Source: an uncultured Bacilli bacterium
GTDB lineage: Bacteria > Bacillota_I > Bacilli_A > RF39 > UBA660
NCBI GenBank assembly: GCA_944371325.1
Contig: CALVXO010000013.1
Location: 1-47,910, forward strand
DNA: 47,910 bases
Direction: 5' to 3'
Shown: positions 17,897 to 27,220 of the stretch, piece by piece
How the letters are laid out: every line of letters begins with the position of its first letter
Position numbering within the stretch: the first letter of the stretch is position 1
Translations under genes and position numbers: made by a program
Notes under the pieces: generated by a model
Databases searched by the model: none
Told to the model about the DNA's origin: nothing
The model's input: only the letters and a program-made list of their open reading frames with translations

Positions 17897-20264
17897 GTTA
17901 TTTAAAAAAGTATTTATTCCTAAAAATACACAGGAAATAATTTCTTATATGTTTAAAGACTTTGATGAAAAAACTAACATTTTAAAGATAAGTGATGATG
18001 AATATTCAATCTGTATAGAATATACTGATGTTTCATTCGCAAAAGCTAATGATGAAGAAGCAGAGAATATCTTTTTTAAATGGCTTGAATATTTACATTC
18101 TTTTAGAGAAGATAATCATATTGCTGTTATTAATGCAGGTACGCCTATTAAAACAGAAAAGTATAAAGAAAGATTTATATTTGATGTTGCACATTTGGAA
18201 GATGAATCACAAAAACAAATTGCTGAAGAATTAAATACAATCGTTGTTAATTCACTAGGCTCTAATGAAGAAACATTACAAACAAAAAGATATATCGTTA
18301 TCTCTTTAAAAGCTAAGAGTTTTCTTGAAGCCAATGCTTTATTTTTAAATATTTTTCTGAAGACTGAACAAAAGTTTAAAGAACTAAAATCTAAAGTAAC
18401 AATTGTTTCTATTAAAGAAAGATTAAAATTTTTGTATAATTTTTTTAATGTCAATACTTTAGAAACTAATAATATTGATAATATTATTGAATATGCAAAA
18501 AGTAATAATTTATCTATCTTTGATGCTTTAGCACCTAAAAAAATCTTTATGAGAGAAGCAGACTTTATGGAAATTGATGAAAAGAAATATATTAGAGTAT
18601 TATATGTTTCTAAATTGCCAAAAAGTTTAACACCAAGATTTTATAATAGATTAACAACTTTAGAAGAAGTGAATTTAATAACTACTATAAACATTACTCC
18701 AACGAATGCAGCGAAAATGATGAAACAAGTAGATAAAAGTTTATCAGCAATGGAAACTGAAAGATTAGAAAAAATTAAAAGAGCTGGGAAAAGTAATCTT
18801 GATTATGAATGGGTAAAAGACAAAAAACTTGAAACCAGAATTTCAAATGCTGAACAATTACAATATGATCTTCAAAAAAATAATCAAAAAATATTTCAAA
18901 ATAATATTTTAATATGTATTTCTGCAAATAGTTTTGAAGATCTAGAAGATCAAACTGTTAAAGTTCAAGAAGTGGCTGCCGAAATGCTAGTAGAAATAAA
19001 GCCTTTATTATGGCAGCAGTTAGAAGGATTACAAAATATTCTTCCACTAGGACACAATACCATTCAATTCCAAAGGACATTAACAAGTGAAGCAACAGCA
19101 GTAAATGTACCATTTAATTCAAAAGACTTCTTACACGAGAAGTCTTTATTTTATGGAATCAATTTAGTTAGTAAAAATTCAATATTTTGTGATAGAAAAA
19201 AATTAATAAATGGCAACGGATGTGTTCTTGCAACATCAGGTGCAGGAAAATCCTTTAATGTAAAAACAATAATTGAACAAATCCTTATAAGGTATCCAGA
19301 AGATTCTGTTGTCATAATAGATCCACAAAATGAATATGGGTCTTTACTAGATGTATTTAAAGGTCAGAAAATAATGATTTCAACAACTTCAAATACACAT
19401 ATTAATCCTTTTGACTTATCTTTGGATTACGGTTTAAATGAAACAGGTAAAAATGATCCAGTTAAAAGTAAAGTAGAATATATTATTGCATTCTTGGAAT
19501 CAATAGTTGGTGCTAATGGTTTAAGTGGTGGACAAAAAACAATTATAGATAGATGTACAAAAATGTTGTTTGAAGGATATGAACAAAGTGATTTTACTGA
19601 TGATTCATTGTTGCCAACCTTACCATCTTTTTATGAATTACTAAAATCACAACCAGAAGAAGAGGCTAAAAGATTAGCTTTAATTATAGAAAGATATGTT
19701 AAAGGTTCTTTAGATATTTTTTCAAAAGATACAAATGTTGATATAAAGAATAGGCTTGTTTGTTTTGATATAAGTGAATTATCCTCAAGTCTTCAAGCAA
19801 CAGGATATTTAGTTGTTTTAGATCATATCCAAAATAGAATGGCTGTTAATAAAAAATTAGGAAAATATACTTGGATATTTATTGATGAGGTTCATATTTT
19901 ACTTGCAAATCCATATTCTGCACAATATATTGCTAAATTTTATAAAGTTGGAAGAAAGTTCTTTTGCATGAATACTATAATCACGCAAAACATTGCTGAT
20001 ATGCTTGAAAATGAACAAGGAAGAAAGATATTATCTAATTCTGAATTTGCTATTATTTTAAAACAAAAAGCGTTAGATTTACCTCATATATGTAATATTT
20101 TTAATATTAGTGAAGAAGAAGCAAAATATGTTGAAGGAGATCCTCCATCTGGACAAGGGTTATTAGTTTTTGGTTCAGATAAAATTCCTTTTTCAAATCG
20201 TATTTCTACAGATTCTTTTATTTATAAAATAAACAATACTGACAATCAATCACAGGTGAGATGA
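17856..20264 (+). CDS. virB4: VirB4/PrgJ-type conjugation ATPase
   Basis: 802 residues, the usual size for the VirB4/TraE family. The C-terminal ATPase domain has Walker A ATSGAGKS at 459-466, 'IDPQNEYGSLL' soon after, Walker B WIFIDEVH with D677-E678, and the late 'ITQNIADML' and 'FAIILKQ' motifs. The N-terminal part carries a lysine-rich start and the VirB4-specific region with 'AKMMKQVDKSLSAMETERLE'. It would energise assembly of the channel and dock on PrgI. It starts inside prgI and its stop overlaps the next ATG (ATGA), both signs of translational coupling. Confidence 0.93.
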   Translation: MKQKNKKIKKKKSKLFKKVFIPKNTQEIISYMFKDFDEKTNILKISDDEYSICIEYTDVSFAKANDEEAENIFFKWLEYLHSFREDNHIAVINAGTPIKTEKYKERFIFDVAHLEDESQKQIAEELNTIVVNSLGSNEETLQTKRYIVISLKAKSFLEANALFLNIFLKTEQKFKELKSKVTIVSIKERLKFLYNFFNVNTLETNNIDNIIEYAKSNNLSIFDALAPKKIFMREADFMEIDEKKYIRVLYVSKLPKSLTPRFYNRLTTLEEVNLITTINITPTNAAKMMKQVDKSLSAMETERLEKIKRAGKSNLDYEWVKDKKLETRISNAEQLQYDLQKNNQKIFQNNILICISANSFEDLEDQTVKVQEVAAEMLVEIKPLLWQQLEGLQNILPLGHNTIQFQRTLTSEATAVNVPFNSKDFLHEKSLFYGINLVSKNSIFCDRKKLINGNGCVLATSGAGKSFNVKTIIEQILIRYPEDSVVIIDPQNEYGSLLDVFKGQKIMISTTSNTHINPFDLSLDYGLNETGKNDPVKSKVEYIIAFLESIVGANGLSGGQKTIIDRCTKMLFEGYEQSDFTDDSLLPTLPSFYELLKSQPEEEAKRLALIIERYVKGSLDIFSKDTNVDIKNRLVCFDISELSSSLQATGYLVVLDHIQNRMAVNKKLGKYTWIFIDEVHILLANPYSAQYIAKFYKVGRKFFCMNTIITQNIADMLENEQGRKILSNSEFAIILKQKALDLPHICNIFNISEEEAKYVEGDPPSGQGLLVFGSDKIPFSNRISTDSFIYKINNTDNQSQVR

Positions 20265-22111
20265 AAATGAAAAACAATGTTGAGAAAGATGTAAATAAAT
20301 CAATTGATAGATTATCAATATCAACCTCTTCATCTTCTTCCCATACTTTTGATTTAGTGGATAAATCAGCAAGAAAATTATCAGATATTAAAGAAGATTA
20401 CGATTTAAAAAAACAATTAGATATAGAAAAAAATAATTTAGATTCAAATCTAAAAACAGCAGAAGAAACCATAAATTATGAATCTCAAGATACTTATTCA
20501 AAAGAAAATCAGACAAGTCGTTTAAAAACATCTGTTAATGATGAATATGAAAATTTTAATCGCTCTAATAATTATGCTAGTAAAATAAAAACTAATGTAA
20601 ATAATGAAGAATATATAAATGAAAATACTGTAGAACAAAATTCTGATAATTCTAATAATAACAAATTAAAGACTGGTGTATCCAAAGCAGTTAATAAAGT
20701 ATTTAAATTTAATAAAAATCAAGGTAATATTTCAAAAACTTTTACTGTAATTGGTAAGACAGGAAAAGGTGTATCAAAAATTGGTGGCAAAATCACTAGG
20801 ACTTCAAGAGAATTAGATAAAGCAATGAGTATGGATGGTTCAGGTACTGAATACATCAATAGTAAAATTGGAAGGAAAGTTAAAACTAAATCAGGGAAAT
20901 TAGCTAAGAAGATAACTTCAAAAGCAACAAAGCCAATAAAAAATAAATTAAAACAAACTATTGGTAAAAAACTTTTAGATGTAGTTAAAACACTTGTTAT
21001 TAAAATATTAAAATTACTAATTAGTATTTGTGCTGCTTTAGGTGAATTTATTATTCCGTTGGCATTAGTAATATTAATAATTATAGCTATTGGTTCTATA
21101 TTTGGTAGTAGTTCTAGTAGCGAAAGTTTAAATAATTATTCGGCATATATGGAATCAATTCAAAAAGAATATAATAGACAAGTAGATAATTGGAAACTTG
21201 AAAATCCAGAAGGGATTGTGGTAGGTGTAAAAGGAGATTATGGACAAATAGATTGGCGTATTCCATTAGCTATAATGCAATCAACTGGTGCAGAATTAAC
21301 CTTTGATCAAAATGAAAAAAATTTATTAGAAGAATTTAAAAAAGCCAATTTATTTGAAAAACATGAAGTAGTTTACCAAACTGTAGAAGTTGAAGATTAT
21401 AGGCAAACAATAGAAAAAGAAATACCTGTTTTAGTAATAACAAACGCAGTTTATGAAGACTATATTGATTGGTGTAAAAATAATTATAATCAAATAGCCT
21501 TATTTAATAAAAATAAAAAAGTTACAAATGGATTAGATACATGGTTTTCAAAGGATCAACTAGATTTATTAGAAATGTTATATCAATCGAATGATTATGC
21601 AGAATTATTGGGTAATGACTTTAAAACAAGAACTCCTTCTTATGGTTTTAATAAGACTTCTGCAAATTTGAAGAGTGAATATTATAATTCTAAAAATACA
21701 TTGGCAACAGCAGGTTTTAAAGGTCAATGCACTTGGTATTCATTTGGTAGAGTATTAGAACTTTTCAACAAAAAAATGCCGACAGGTGATGCACAGACTT
21801 GGTTATCTTCGGCAATTGCAATGGGGTATGAAACAGGAACACAACCTTCATATAATTCTGTAGTTGTTTTAATGGGAAGAAAATTTGGACATGTTGCTTA
21901 TGTCGAGGCTTATGATGGTAAAACGATAACAATAAGCGAAGGAAATGTTGGAAATCCATGTAGTAATGATGATAGTTGTAGTCAAGTAGAATATGCAAAT
22001 GAACATGCAGAAGAAATGGTTAGGACTAAAACTTATAATTCTTTTGATGAATATAGAAAAGCAAGTAAAAATAGTGGTTTAACAATAGTAGGATTTATTT
22101 ATTTAGATTAG
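20261..22111 (+). CDS. CHAP-domain conjugation hydrolase (VirB1-like), membrane-anchored
   Basis: 616 residues. The first 240 are hydrophilic and basic, ending in lysine-rich repeats (KIGRKVKTKSGKLAKKITSK). One strong membrane segment lies at about 250-280. The C-terminal 130 residues are a CHAP cysteine amidase/endopeptidase: GQCTWYSFGR with Cys490 and FGHVAYVE with His544. It should cut peptidoglycan to open a path for the channel. Clostridial ICEs usually carry a two-domain lysozyme-NlpC or CHAP enzyme just after virB4. Residues 285-470 form an extra domain that I cannot assign with certainty; a degenerate lysozyme-like fold is possible. ATG overlaps the virB4 stop. Confidence 0.85.
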   Translation: MKMKNNVEKDVNKSIDRLSISTSSSSSHTFDLVDKSARKLSDIKEDYDLKKQLDIEKNNLDSNLKTAEETINYESQDTYSKENQTSRLKTSVNDEYENFNRSNNYASKIKTNVNNEEYINENTVEQNSDNSNNNKLKTGVSKAVNKVFKFNKNQGNISKTFTVIGKTGKGVSKIGGKITRTSRELDKAMSMDGSGTEYINSKIGRKVKTKSGKLAKKITSKATKPIKNKLKQTIGKKLLDVVKTLVIKILKLLISICAALGEFIIPLALVILIIIAIGSIFGSSSSSESLNNYSAYMESIQKEYNRQVDNWKLENPEGIVVGVKGDYGQIDWRIPLAIMQSTGAELTFDQNEKNLLEEFKKANLFEKHEVVYQTVEVEDYRQTIEKEIPVLVITNAVYEDYIDWCKNNYNQIALFNKNKKVTNGLDTWFSKDQLDLLEMLYQSNDYAELLGNDFKTRTPSYGFNKTSANLKSEYYNSKNTLATAGFKGQCTWYSFGRVLELFNKKMPTGDAQTWLSSAIAMGYETGTQPSYNSVVVLMGRKFGHVAYVEAYDGKTITISEGNVGNPCSNDDSCSQVEYANEHAEEMVRTKTYNSFDEYRKASKNSGLTIVGFIYLD

Positions 22112-22124
22112 AAAAGGAGAAATA

Positions 22125-22541
22125 ATGAAAAAGAAAAAAACAATAATTATTGCAATTGTAGTAATAGTTCTTTGCAGTTTAGTACCATTAATCTTAAATT
22201 ATAATGTAGCTAATAGAATTGAAAAGCATAAAAGTGAAGAGCAACAAGAACAAGAAAGACAACAAGAAATATTAGAGCAAGATGAAGTTGCTCCTATTTT
22301 GATTCTTACTCAAGATAAAATTACCATTTATCAAGGCGATGAGATTGATTATGAATCGTTTATTAAAGAAGCATCCGATAATTTAGAAGGAGATATAACA
22401 TCTAGGGTAACTTATGAAAAAGTAGATACTAATAAAGTAGGAGAATATTATATTGATTACGAGGTAAGTGATACTGCAAATAATGTTACAAAAGCAAGAT
22501 TTCAAGTAATTGTTAAAGAAAAACTTAATTTTAAAAATTAG
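22125..22541 (+). CDS. Membrane-anchored DUF5011 Ig-like protein, 138 aa
   Basis: An N-terminal membrane helix (about residues 6-24) is followed by a Glu/Gln-rich linker (EEQQEQERQQEI) and one DUF5011 bacterial Ig-like domain at about 53-132, with the diagnostic 'GDEIDYESFIKEASDNLEGD' and 'VGEYYIDYEVSDTANN' strands. There is no sorting signal, so it is an uncleaved membrane protein facing outward. It stands between the CHAP enzyme and a longer paralogue, suggesting a structural part of the mating apparatus. RBS AAAAGGAG. Confidence 0.85.
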   Translation: MKKKKTIIIAIVVIVLCSLVPLILNYNVANRIEKHKSEEQQEQERQQEILEQDEVAPILILTQDKITIYQGDEIDYESFIKEASDNLEGDITSRVTYEKVDTNKVGEYYIDYEVSDTANNVTKARFQVIVKEKLNFKN

Positions 22542-22561
22542 ATTTAGAAGGGAGTTTAATT

Positions 22562-23305
22562 ATGAATGATGAAGAATTATTGACAATGTATCGAAGATAC
22601 AAGAAAAAAAGAAGAATCATTTTACTAATAATATTAGCATTATTATTAATAATTTCGATGTTTATATTTTTAAATTTTAATAATACTTCATCTGATAGTA
22701 GTTTACAAAACAATCAAAGTTTGGATGAAGAAAAAGATGAAATTTCACCAATTATTAAACTAAAGGTAAGTACAATAGAAATCATGAAGGGAGGTGATAT
22801 TGATTATCTAAGTTATGTTGAAAGTGTAGAAGATAATAAAGACGGAAATTTAATTAATAAGTTAAAATATGAGAAAATTGATACTAACAAAGTTGGTGAA
22901 CAATCTATTATTTATTCTGTGTCTGATAAGGCAGGAAATACTTCACAAGAAGCAATTAAGGTCATTATAAGAGAGCCAGAAATTGTCCAAGAGCCTATTG
23001 AAACAGACAAAGAAGAAGAGATTCAAAAGCAACCAGAAGATAATAATTCTAAGCCAAATAATAATGGTAACAATAGTCAAGAAGAACAAAATGAAAATCA
23101 AACTAATAAGAATCCTATTGTAGAAGAACCTAGTAATAATCAAGAGAAAATAGTAAAATGTTTTCTTTTTTCAGATGGTTATACAATTACTAATGTTGCA
23201 GATGCTTGTGCAACTGAATTAAAAAAATTAAATCGTACAGGAATGTGTAGTCCATTAAAAGATGATAATGGAATTTATTTGGGAATGAAGTTAGAAGTTA
23301 ATTAA
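22562..23305 (+). CDS. Membrane-anchored DUF5011 protein with Cys-containing C-terminal domain, 247 aa
   Basis: Paralogue of the gene before it. After a short basic N-terminus it has a membrane helix (about 19-39), a DUF5011 domain (about 63-140; 'GGDIDYLSYVESVEDNKDGN' and 'VGEQSIIYSVSDKAGNTS'), a long Asn/Gln/Glu-rich flexible linker (about 145-195) and a compact C-terminal domain with three cysteines (CFLFSDGYT..., ADACATEL, GMCSPL). The linker and the extra head suggest reach through the wall. The function is not known; the tandem DUF5011 pair inside a transfer operon is the main clue. Confidence 0.85.
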   Translation: MNDEELLTMYRRYKKKRRIILLIILALLLIISMFIFLNFNNTSSDSSLQNNQSLDEEKDEISPIIKLKVSTIEIMKGGDIDYLSYVESVEDNKDGNLINKLKYEKIDTNKVGEQSIIYSVSDKAGNTSQEAIKVIIREPEIVQEPIETDKEEEIQKQPEDNNSKPNNNGNNSQEEQNENQTNKNPIVEEPSNNQEKIVKCFLFSDGYTITNVADACATELKKLNRTGMCSPLKDDNGIYLGMKLEVN

Positions 23306-23322
23306 TTTGGAAAGGAGAAATA

Positions 23323-23604
23323 ATGAAAGAAATATTTACAGAAGAAGAGTATAATGAAGCAATAAAAAAATATAATGAAGAAATAAAACAAGATTTTTAT
23401 AATGATTTGTCAAATTATATATCAAGTGAAGATTATGAAAATTTAAGAAACTATGAATTAACAGAAAATGAATTTAAAATTTTATGGAGATGTCAAGATC
23501 TCTTATCTAATTATGATTTGCTAAAGCAAGATTTAAGTCAGGATTGCATTAATATTTTTGAAAAATTAAAAGAAGAATATTGCAATTCTTTTAAGGGTGA
23601 ATAA
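23323..23604 (+). CDS. Hypothetical acidic protein, 93 aa
   Basis: Unrecognised. It is soluble, acidic and predicted mostly helical, rich in Glu, Tyr and Asn, with an EEEYNEAIKKYNEEIKQD start and a final part containing 'SQDCINIFEKLKEEY'. RBS AAAGGAG, ATG start. It is the first of a run of small accessory genes after the transfer-apparatus genes and ends 2 bases before the next start. Confidence 0.7.
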   Translation: MKEIFTEEEYNEAIKKYNEEIKQDFYNDLSNYISSEDYENLRNYELTENEFKILWRCQDLLSNYDLLKQDLSQDCINIFEKLKEEYCNSFKGE

Positions 23605-23606
23605 TT

Positions 23607-23831
23607 TTGAATAAAAGTTATTTAAAAAAAATATTTGAAGAAAATAGAAATACTTTTATAGATAAGGGTTTAGACATATATGATGTAAATGATTTAGAAA
23701 ATGAAATAGTTTTTCAATTTTCAAATTTTTTAGAAAATAATCTTGATATAGAAATAGATGTAAAAACTTTATTTAATGATGAAGTATCTTTGTCTTCAAG
23801 TAAAGAAGAACTAGAAAAAGAAATTTATTAA
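23607..23831 (+). CDS. Hypothetical protein, 74 aa
   Basis: Unrecognised short protein with a TTG start 2 bases after the previous stop; AAGGGTG lies just upstream. It has a basic N-terminus (NKSYLKKIFEENRN), then an acidic region with 'LENEIVFQFSNFLENNLDIE' and a KEELEKEIY tail. The length and composition suggest a small regulatory or adaptor protein, but no motif supports a function. Confidence 0.6.
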   Translation: MNKSYLKKIFEENRNTFIDKGLDIYDVNDLENEIVFQFSNFLENNLDIEIDVKTLFNDEVSLSSSKEELEKEIY

Positions 23832-23846
23832 AAGAAAGGATTTAAT

Positions 23847-24200
23847 ATGGAATATAATTATTTATTATTAGCACAATTATTAAAAATGAGAAGATTAAAT
23901 TCAGGCTATAGCAAACGAGAATTTGCTAGAAAAATTGATATAAGTGATACAGAAGTTTCAAGAATTGAGAATGGTGAACGACAAAATTTTAATTTAACAA
24001 CATTAATAAAAATGTGTGAAATTCTCAATTTAGATTTAGTTAAATTATTAAAAACTTGTGGTTATTTGCCATGTAAAAAAGAAGAAATGGATATTTATTT
24101 AGATGAATATATTAAAGATTTTGAAAATAATAAAGATACATGCAATGTTCAAAAAGAAGAAACAGAATATTGCATTTTTATTTTAGAAATTGAATCATAA
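23847..24200 (+). CDS. XRE-family helix-turn-helix regulator, 117 aa
   Basis: Residues about 8-62 form a Cro/CI-type helix-turn-helix: 'LLKMRRLNSGYSKREFARKI', then 'ISDTEVSRIENGERQN' and 'LTTLIKMCEILNLDLVKLL'. The remaining 50 residues contain several cysteines (CGYLPC, DTCNV, EYCIF). It lies in the same series as the transfer genes rather than being divergently encoded, so it may act on element promoters such as the one at 1964. The target is not visible from sequence. RBS AAAGGA. Confidence 0.85.
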   Translation: MEYNYLLLAQLLKMRRLNSGYSKREFARKIDISDTEVSRIENGERQNFNLTTLIKMCEILNLDLVKLLKTCGYLPCKKEEMDIYLDEYIKDFENNKDTCNVQKEETEYCIFILEIES

Positions 24201-24212
24201 GAGGTAAATTAT

Positions 24213-24818
24213 TTGATAACTGAACAAAAGTTGGCTGAGTTAAGAGATAAATATCCTAATGGAACAAGAGTTAAATTGTTGAAAACTATGGATGATATGC
24301 AACCAATTAAAGCTGGTGAAATAGGAGAAGTTGATTATATTGATGATGCTGGAAGCATTCACATGTTATGGGATAATGGAAGTACACTTGCTTTAATTGA
24401 AGAAGTAGATTTGTTTGAAATAGTTTCAAAGCCTGAAAAAATTAAAGTAATAATTGCTGAACCAAAAAAAGAACCTTATGTTAAAGAAATATATAATACT
24501 TTAGCTGCAAAACAAAAATTAGTTGGAGGCTATATTCAATCTGTTCCATCTTTTTTTGATGATAAAGATTCATATGACTTTATTGTTAATGAAGAAGGAA
24601 AATTAGATGGGCTTCCTTTAAACCGATATATTTATGATAAAAAAGATATTGTTGCAGGTAATTTAATTTTAGCAAAAGTCGATATTGAAAAAGGAGATTA
24701 TATTACTATACCAGATTATGAGATAGATTTTTTATTAGATAAACTGGATGCTGAATGTCCAATGTATAGAGATGTATTTGAGTTAAATAAAGATGAAATG
24801 GAGGAAATAGAAAAATAA
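24213..24818 (+). CDS. DUF4314 plus DUF3846 accessory protein, 201 aa
   Basis: Two small domains that often occur in ICE and phage accessory regions are joined. Residues about 5-68 match DUF4314 ('KYPNGTRVKLLKTMDD...GEIGEVDYIDDAGSIHMLWDNGS'), an SH3-like fold. Residues about 75-180 match DUF3846 ('KQKLVGGYIQSVPSFF' and 'NEEGKLDGLPLNRYIY...DIVAGNLILAKVD'). The functions of both are unknown; antirestriction-associated roles are suspected for neighbours in such clusters. TTG start with AGAGG upstream; an acidic tail MEEIEK ends next to the following ATG, supporting coupling. Confidence 0.8.
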   Translation: MITEQKLAELRDKYPNGTRVKLLKTMDDMQPIKAGEIGEVDYIDDAGSIHMLWDNGSTLALIEEVDLFEIVSKPEKIKVIIAEPKKEPYVKEIYNTLAAKQKLVGGYIQSVPSFFDDKDSYDFIVNEEGKLDGLPLNRYIYDKKDIVAGNLILAKVDIEKGDYITIPDYEIDFLLDKLDAECPMYRDVFELNKDEMEEIEK

Positions 24819-25166
24819 ATGGATACATTAATAATAAGTGAAGAACGAAATATTCTTCATGTTTTTAATAAAGGTTATACTGTTGATTATACTTTTTACG
24901 ATTCAAAAGGTCATAGTATAGATGGTGGAGTATTAGAAAGTAATAAAGAAAAATTTAATAATGACTTAGTAATAAAGGAGATTATTTCAATGTTTCAAGA
25001 TACTATTAAATTTAGTAGCCCATATCTATATTTAGAAGGAGAAAAAGCAGAAGGATTATTAGATTTAATAGAAATGGAAGATAGCAAAAATAATCAAAAA
25101 AACATCTATGAATATATAAATAATGCTGAAGCACAAGATGGTTATGATTTAAATATTGATAAATAG
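24819..25166 (+). CDS. Hypothetical ICE accessory protein, 115 aa
   Basis: Begins at the ATG that follows the previous stop directly (TAAATG), with GGAGG inside the end of the upstream gene. Visible features are 'VDYTFYDSKGHSIDGGVLES' and 'SSPYLYLEGEKAEGLLDLIE'. The 'YxFYDxxxxxxDGGV' pattern recalls LPD16-type polyvalent-protein domains, but I am not confident of that. It is acidic and soluble, with no catalytic motif visible. Confidence 0.7.
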   Translation: MDTLIISEERNILHVFNKGYTVDYTFYDSKGHSIDGGVLESNKEKFNNDLVIKEIISMFQDTIKFSSPYLYLEGEKAEGLLDLIEMEDSKNNQKNIYEYINNAEAQDGYDLNIDK

Positions 25167-25180
25167 AAAGGAATGAATAT

Positions 25181-25771
25181 ATGAGAAAATTTTATGATGA
25201 TTTTATACAACAAAAACCAAAAGAAATGTCTAAAACATTAGAGGATATTGCTTTTAAGTATATAAATCCAACTACACAGCAGCCAACCAAAGTTCCTGCA
25301 AGTCATTTTGAAAAGGAATTAGGTCAGGAAATAGAAAGGACAATAAGTCAAACAGTAAGTAGGCAGTTTTTAACAATAATGTATAATCAATTGAGTTCAT
25401 TAATGAAAGAAGATAAAGAATTATTTTATAAGGCATTGATATGTATTGATAATAATCTTAATCCAAAAGATTTAAGAATTTCTGAACAAATTGCATTAAA
25501 TCATACTTGCGATTATATTGCAAAAAAAGCTATTACTGAGAAAAAAGAATTTAGATTTTTTAACCAAGATATTAGTAATGAATATAGAAGAGCAATTTCT
25601 GATCCTGACATTCAAGCTGAAGCAATGGAAATTTCAAATTTCTTAGAAAATCAAGAAACAAGAGATTTAAATTCTATAAAACAACAAGATGAAATGATGA
25701 AAAATTCATCTAATTATAATCAAGAAATTGAAGAAGATGAAGATTTAGATATGGATTATGACTCTTATTAG
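25181..25771 (+). CDS. Hypothetical protein, 196 aa
   Basis: Unrecognised. It is helical and soluble, with 'KTLEDIAFKYINPTTQQPTK', a Gln/Ser/Thr patch 'ISQTVSRQFLTIMYNQLSSL' and a long acidic tail ending in DEDLDMDYDSY. RBS AAAGGAATG precedes the ATG. It lies between other accessory genes with 8-14 base gaps, so it belongs to the same transcript. Confidence 0.7.
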   Translation: MRKFYDDFIQQKPKEMSKTLEDIAFKYINPTTQQPTKVPASHFEKELGQEIERTISQTVSRQFLTIMYNQLSSLMKEDKELFYKALICIDNNLNPKDLRISEQIALNHTCDYIAKKAITEKKEFRFFNQDISNEYRRAISDPDIQAEAMEISNFLENQETRDLNSIKQQDEMMKNSSNYNQEIEEDEDLDMDYDSY

Positions 25772-25779
25772 GAGGAAAC

Positions 25780-26163
25780 ATGAAAAAATATGATATTGAG
25801 ATAGAAGAAATATTAAGAAGAGTAATTTCACAAGAAGCCGATTCAATAGAGTCGGCTTTAAATATAGTTGAAGAGAAATATGATAATGAAGAAATTGTTC
25901 TTGATTCGAGTGATTTTGTAGAAAAGTCTTTTAATAATTTATATAGTAAACCACTTAAAGAAAAACTACACATTTCAATTGATTATAATCCACAAAGTAG
26001 CATATTGAAAATTGTATCTAATAATAAAGAAGATAAGTATTTTTGTGATTGTGTAAGAGATTTAGATAGATGTCTTCAAACCTTTGTTTCTGATTATTTA
26101 GAAGATTATGAAATTACAGCAGAAGATTTAGAAATTGATGCAGAAGAAGAATTAGAAAAGTAA
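25780..26163 (+). CDS. DpnD/PcfM-like protein, 127 aa
   Basis: The first 48 residues match the DpnD/PcfM pattern: 'YDIEIEEILRRVISQEADS', then 'NIVEEKYDNEEIVLDSSDF'. This small fold occurs alone in conjugative plasmids such as pCF10 and beside DpnII restriction genes. The remaining 75 residues are an extra domain with two cysteines (CDCVRDLDRC) and an acidic tail EEELEK. RBS AGGAGG. The function is unknown. Confidence 0.7.
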   Translation: MKKYDIEIEEILRRVISQEADSIESALNIVEEKYDNEEIVLDSSDFVEKSFNNLYSKPLKEKLHISIDYNPQSSILKIVSNNKEDKYFCDCVRDLDRCLQTFVSDYLEDYEITAEDLEIDAEEELEK

Positions 26164-26172
26164 GGGTATAAC

Positions 26173-27204
26173 ATGAATAATAATTTTGAAAAATTTTTGT
26201 TAGATGAAAATATTAATGATAAAGCATTTGAAGGCAAATATAAAAAATTTAAAATTCATAAAGAAAAGTTTAATGATAGATTTACTGTAATTTATTTAAA
26301 AGAATCAACAGATATTTTATTTCAAAATGAATATAAAGCAAGTGGTTATTTAGATATGCATGATAAGTGTATTTATGATTGCGATTACTATTTAAATGAT
26401 TTGTTATTTGAAAATAAAACTTTTAAATTAGAGTCTTTCCATAATTTAAAAGATAAAATTAATCAAGATGTTCGTAAATATTTAGAAAAATATTCATTTA
26501 AAAATGAATTGGAATTGAAGAAAAATTCATTAGAATTGTTTGAAACGATTGATCATTGGAAAAAAGAAAGATATATGGATGAAATTAGAAAAAGTTTTAT
26601 TAAAGAAAGCAATCCAATCATTAAATTAGGACTTTCATATTCTTTATTTAGTGTTATAAATAGTTATGATTATTCAATTTATAGAGTATATGTAGAATAT
26701 TTAAAAAATCCCGAAGATACTATTAAAAAATATGCAAATAAGATTATTAATTTAGAAAATTTTAAAACCGATTTAGGATTACAGTTGCTAATTTATTACG
26801 ATAAAGTTAAGTATTTAGAAAGTATTGTTAATAATTATAATAATGAATTTAAAGATTTGTATATTAATAAAAAACTATATGAAGCAATAAAAAATTTAGA
26901 TGCAAAAACTTTAAATATAACAATTAAATATGGCGATAACACATTAACATTTAAATATGATTATCACAGATTTATTAATGATTTAGTAAATGACAGCCGA
27001 GGTAGTAGCGACTATGGTGTTGCATATAAAATTGTTTCTGATTTTATAAAAATGAATGATATTGAATGTAATGAAAGAAGATATTCGGAAGAGTTTAAAT
27101 TTGAAAATATAATTTCTATTACTTATGGGAAAAAGGAATTATACAGTTATGAGTTAAATAATAAAGAAATTGAAACTGAACAAGATATTGAATTAGAAAT
27201 ATAG
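26173..27204 (+). CDS. Hypothetical protein, 343 aa
   Basis: Unrecognised. A soluble, Lys/Asn/Tyr-rich protein with no membrane segment. Notable parts are an N-terminal mixed region (about 1-110), a helical middle with 'DHWKKERYMDEIRKSF', and a C-terminal mixed region containing the ladder 'KTLNITIKYGDNTLTFKYDY' followed by 'DSRGSSDYGVAYKIVSDF'. It ends in the acidic tail ETEQDIELEI. The start ATG has only a weak ribosome site (AAGGGTATAAC). It sits just upstream of ssb. Confidence 0.7.
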   Translation: MNNNFEKFLLDENINDKAFEGKYKKFKIHKEKFNDRFTVIYLKESTDILFQNEYKASGYLDMHDKCIYDCDYYLNDLLFENKTFKLESFHNLKDKINQDVRKYLEKYSFKNELELKKNSLELFETIDHWKKERYMDEIRKSFIKESNPIIKLGLSYSLFSVINSYDYSIYRVYVEYLKNPEDTIKKYANKIINLENFKTDLGLQLLIYYDKVKYLESIVNNYNNEFKDLYINKKLYEAIKNLDAKTLNITIKYGDNTLTFKYDYHRFINDLVNDSRGSSDYGVAYKIVSDFIKMNDIECNERRYSEEFKFENIISITYGKKELYSYELNNKEIETEQDIELEI

Positions 27205-27220
27205 AAAGGAGAAATGATTT

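Noticed and set aside
18116..18454. Longest minus-strand open frame inside virB4 as a gene
   Set aside because: It lies fully within a conserved coding sequence, has no family resemblance and no ribosome site; the other minus-strand frames inside genes are the same kind of shadow.
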